From JAGQSZ01 sp049672765 (GTDB taxonomy: Bacteria; Actinomycetota; Acidimicrobiia; Acidimicrobiales; Microtrichaceae), in assembly GCA_049672765.1 (NCBI GenBank), contig JBATWQ010000151.1, positions 1 through 16,390 of the forward strand: a stretch of DNA of 16,390 bases, given 5' to 3'. A program made the position numbers and the translations under genes. The notes under the pieces were generated by a model. The model made no database searches, was not told where the DNA came from, and worked only from the letters and a program-made list of their open reading frames with translations. Numbering within the stretch: position 1 is the first letter of the stretch; every line of letters starts with the position of its first letter. This document shows, in pieces, positions 14,973 through 16,390 of this stretch.

Positions 14973-16018
14973 CAGTGCGTCCCCTTAATACGCCGGTCGA
15001 TCATGACGACTGCCCTCCGGGCCGACATGTTGATCACGATTGTGATGACGAACAGACAGACGCCCAGGCCGATGAGGGCGGAACGGAACGTCCCACCGGC
15101 TTCGGAGAGGCTCCGGAAGATCTGCGCGGGCATGGTCTCTCCCCTGCCGAACAGATTCGCCGACACCTGCGGCGAGGCACCGATCAGCAGAGCAACTGCG
15201 ACCGTCTCACCCATCGCTCGACCGAGGCCCAACATGACGGCTCCCGTCAGACCACCACTCGAATGCGGAATGACGACTCCCTTGATCATCTCCCAGCGGG
15301 TGGCGCCAAGGGCCAGAGCTCCGTACCTGTCGTTCTCGGGGACAGTCATGAACACTTCGCGGGTCACCGAGGTGATGATCGGGATGATCATCAGTGCGAG
15401 CACGATTCCCGCGCTCATGAAGCTGGATCCCGAACCACGACCGAACAGCGTGTTGAGCACCGGGACAGGCTCCACGAGGTCGGCGATCCCGTTGAAGAAT
15501 CGTTGGAACGGTGGGATCAGCGTGTAGAAGCCCCAGAGGCCGAACACTACCGAGGGGACCGCTGCCAGCAGGTCGATCACGAGCGTGATGCTTCCCCGGA
15601 TCCGCCGGTGTGCCAGTTCGGTGATGAAGAGTGCTATTCCCACACTGACCGGGACAGCGAAGGCGACCGCTATGAGCGAGACGACCACGGTTCCGAATGC
15701 CAGGGGAAGAATCCCGAACAGGTTCTCCGCAGGACGCCACTCGGTGCCGAAAAAATAGCCGGCTCCGAGTTCGGAGAAGGCCGGCCATGACTGTTGGATC
15801 ATGACTGCGGCGATGAGAACCAGGGCCACCAGGACCGTCGCTCCAGCCGCCAGGGCAACCCTGCGGAAGAGGTGGTCGGCAGTGGCACCGGTCCCCTTCT
15901 CGGTGAGGGACGCAGCCGGAGAGACCTCCCGCTCGATCACCTGGGTGTCAATTGTCATGTCCTGCATCTCCGGTGGAGTTCCGTCTGCGAGTATGTCGGG
16001 ACCCGGGGGTTCCGACAT
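14972..16018 (-). CDS. pstC: Phosphate ABC transporter permease PstC
   Basis: This encodes the second channel subunit, up to 348 residues. About 50 polar residues precede helix 1 (about 54-74). The PstC core shows FGTEWRP, PLAFGTVVVSLIAVAFAVPVSVGIALF, AAVPSVVFGLWGFYTLIP, the ATPase-docking segment YGALALGATRWEMIKGVVIP and GRAMGETVAVALLIG. The start is uncertain. ATG 16018 has a weak AAGG nine bases upstream but lies inside a perfect 17-bp inverted repeat. ATG 15958 (MTIDTQVIERE), with CCGGAG nine bases upstream and outside the repeat, would give 328 residues and may be the real start. The stop overlaps the pstA start. Confidence 0.92.
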   Translation of the reverse strand: MSEPPGPDILADGTPPEMQDMTIDTQVIEREVSPAASLTEKGTGATADHLFRRVALAAGATVLVALVLIAAVMIQQSWPAFSELGAGYFFGTEWRPAENLFGILPLAFGTVVVSLIAVAFAVPVSVGIALFITELAHRRIRGSITLVIDLLAAVPSVVFGLWGFYTLIPPFQRFFNGIADLVEPVPVLNTLFGRGSGSSFMSAGIVLALMIIPIITSVTREVFMTVPENDRYGALALGATRWEMIKGVVIPHSSGGLTGAVMLGLGRAMGETVAVALLIGASPQVSANLFGRGETMPAQIFRSLSEAGGTFRSALIGLGVCLFVITIVINMSARRAVVMIDRRIKGTH

Positions 16019-16028
16019 ACTCGCAGAC
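15983..16028 (-). promoter_or_regulatory. Perfect 17-bp inverted repeat at the pstS-pstC junction
   Basis: On the plus strand GTCTGCGAGTATGTCGG (15983-15999) is the exact reverse complement of CCGACATACTCGCAGAC (16012-16028), with a 12-base centre. In the mRNA the stem could gain three more pairs past one mismatch. The arm read first in the mRNA contains the first possible pstC ATG (16016-16018). There is no T run after it, so it is not a standard terminator. It could stabilise the upstream pstS mRNA, block translation from ATG 16018, or bind a protein as a palindrome. Confidence 0.75.
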
Positions 16029-16059
16029 CTTCACTGTCTGTATGAGATCGGGTTGAAAT

Positions 16060-16390
16060 TCAGCCGACCCGGTCGATCTGCTCGATGGCCCGCTTGGCCA
16101 GCGATTCGGGAAGTGCCACGTACCCGGTGGCAGCGGCCTCGGCCTGGCCGGTGGTCAGCACGTAGCGAAGGTAGGTCCGCAGGGTCTCGGCTTTCACCGG
16201 GTCCGACTGCTCGGCGATTGCGAGCAGCCAGGTCGGAGCGGTGATCGGGTAGGCCCCAGCCCCATCGGCATTGAGGGGGTTGTAGGTGAGGTCATCAGCG
16301 ACTTGTGCCCCGTCGAGGGACGCCTGGACACCCTTTACGGAAGGCGCTACGTACTCACCCGAGGAGTTCATGATCTTGGCGAAACTCAGG
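16060..16390 (-). CDS. pstS: Phosphate ABC transporter substrate-binding protein PstS, C-terminal part
   Basis: Only the last 110 residues are in the window; the frame is open to the window edge and the start lies beyond 16390. The visible part has the PstS C-terminal features: KIMNSSGEYVAPSVKGVQA, then the strand DGAGAYPITAPTWLLA, followed by a helical end (TLRTYLRYVLTTGQAEAAATGYVALPESLAKRA, shown here only in part of its length, with the GYVALP motif before the last helix). The protein should be an extracytoplasmic phosphate-binding protein delivering phosphate to PstC-PstA. It is the first pst gene of this array and ends 41 bases before the first possible pstC ATG, the only real gap in the pst run. 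Confidence 0.88.
   Translation of the reverse strand, partial: LSFAKIMNSSGEYVAPSVKGVQASLDGAQVADDLTYNPLNADGAGAYPITAPTWLLAIAEQSDPVKAETLRTYLRYVLTTGQAEAAATGYVALPESLAKRAIEQIDRVG

Noticed and set aside
14954..15790. Plus-strand frame of 278 codons opposite pstC
   Set aside because: A His/Asp/Arg/Glu-rich shadow of hydrophobic pstC codons.
1..16390. CRISPR array, tRNA, rRNA, insertion sequence or prophage genes
   Set aside because: No regular repeats, transposase or integrase frames, or recognisable RNA genes were found; the DNA is almost filled by conserved housekeeping-type genes.

Overview
The window is a gene-dense stretch of a GC-rich actinobacterial chromosome. The clues are a DUF2342 (inactive zincin) protein, which I know from Actinomycetota, SenX3/RegX3-like signalling next to pst, many GTG starts, and several TAnnnT-type -10 boxes placed so close to a start codon that the mRNA would be leaderless. 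A deep-branching class such as Acidimicrobiia is my guess, not something proved here. Almost all of the DNA is coding, and no stretch over 300 bases lacks a gene.

Layout. (1) 80-793 (+): a HEAT-repeat protein. (2) 904-5758 (-): a complete branched-chain amino acid type ABC importer, read livG-livF-livH-livM-livK, with most junctions overlapping by ATGA or GTGA; a hairpin with a T run on the minus strand (833-880) closes the unit. (3) 5869-7101 (-): mreB, preceded by a 64-residue single-pass membrane protein and a possible 11-codon leader peptide. The mreB reading frame has no ATG, GTG or TTG that keeps its first nucleotide-binding motif; a CTG one base after the upstream stop codon fits best. 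(4) 7224-8543 (+): the DUF2342 protein, divergent from the mreB unit. (5) 8592-10064 (-): an MFS transporter, convergent with it. (6) 10118-16390 (-): a phosphate locus read pstS (cut by the window edge)-pstC-pstA-pstB-phoU-sensor kinase-response regulator, with junctions that overlap or nearly touch.

How they work together. The Pst importer brings in inorganic phosphate. PhoU probably links its activity to the membrane kinase, which phosphorylates the PhoB/RegX3-type regulator, so sensing and uptake are made from one tightly packed gene array. The Liv operon is an independent organic-nitrogen import system. MreB would organise wall growth; mreC and mreD are not beside it.

I do not see a wholly new multi-gene system. 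The most unusual signals are small: the CTG-initiated mreB with its leader peptide and small membrane protein, a perfect 17-bp inverted repeat covering the first possible pstC start codon, and a repeated promoter shape that predicts leaderless mRNAs.
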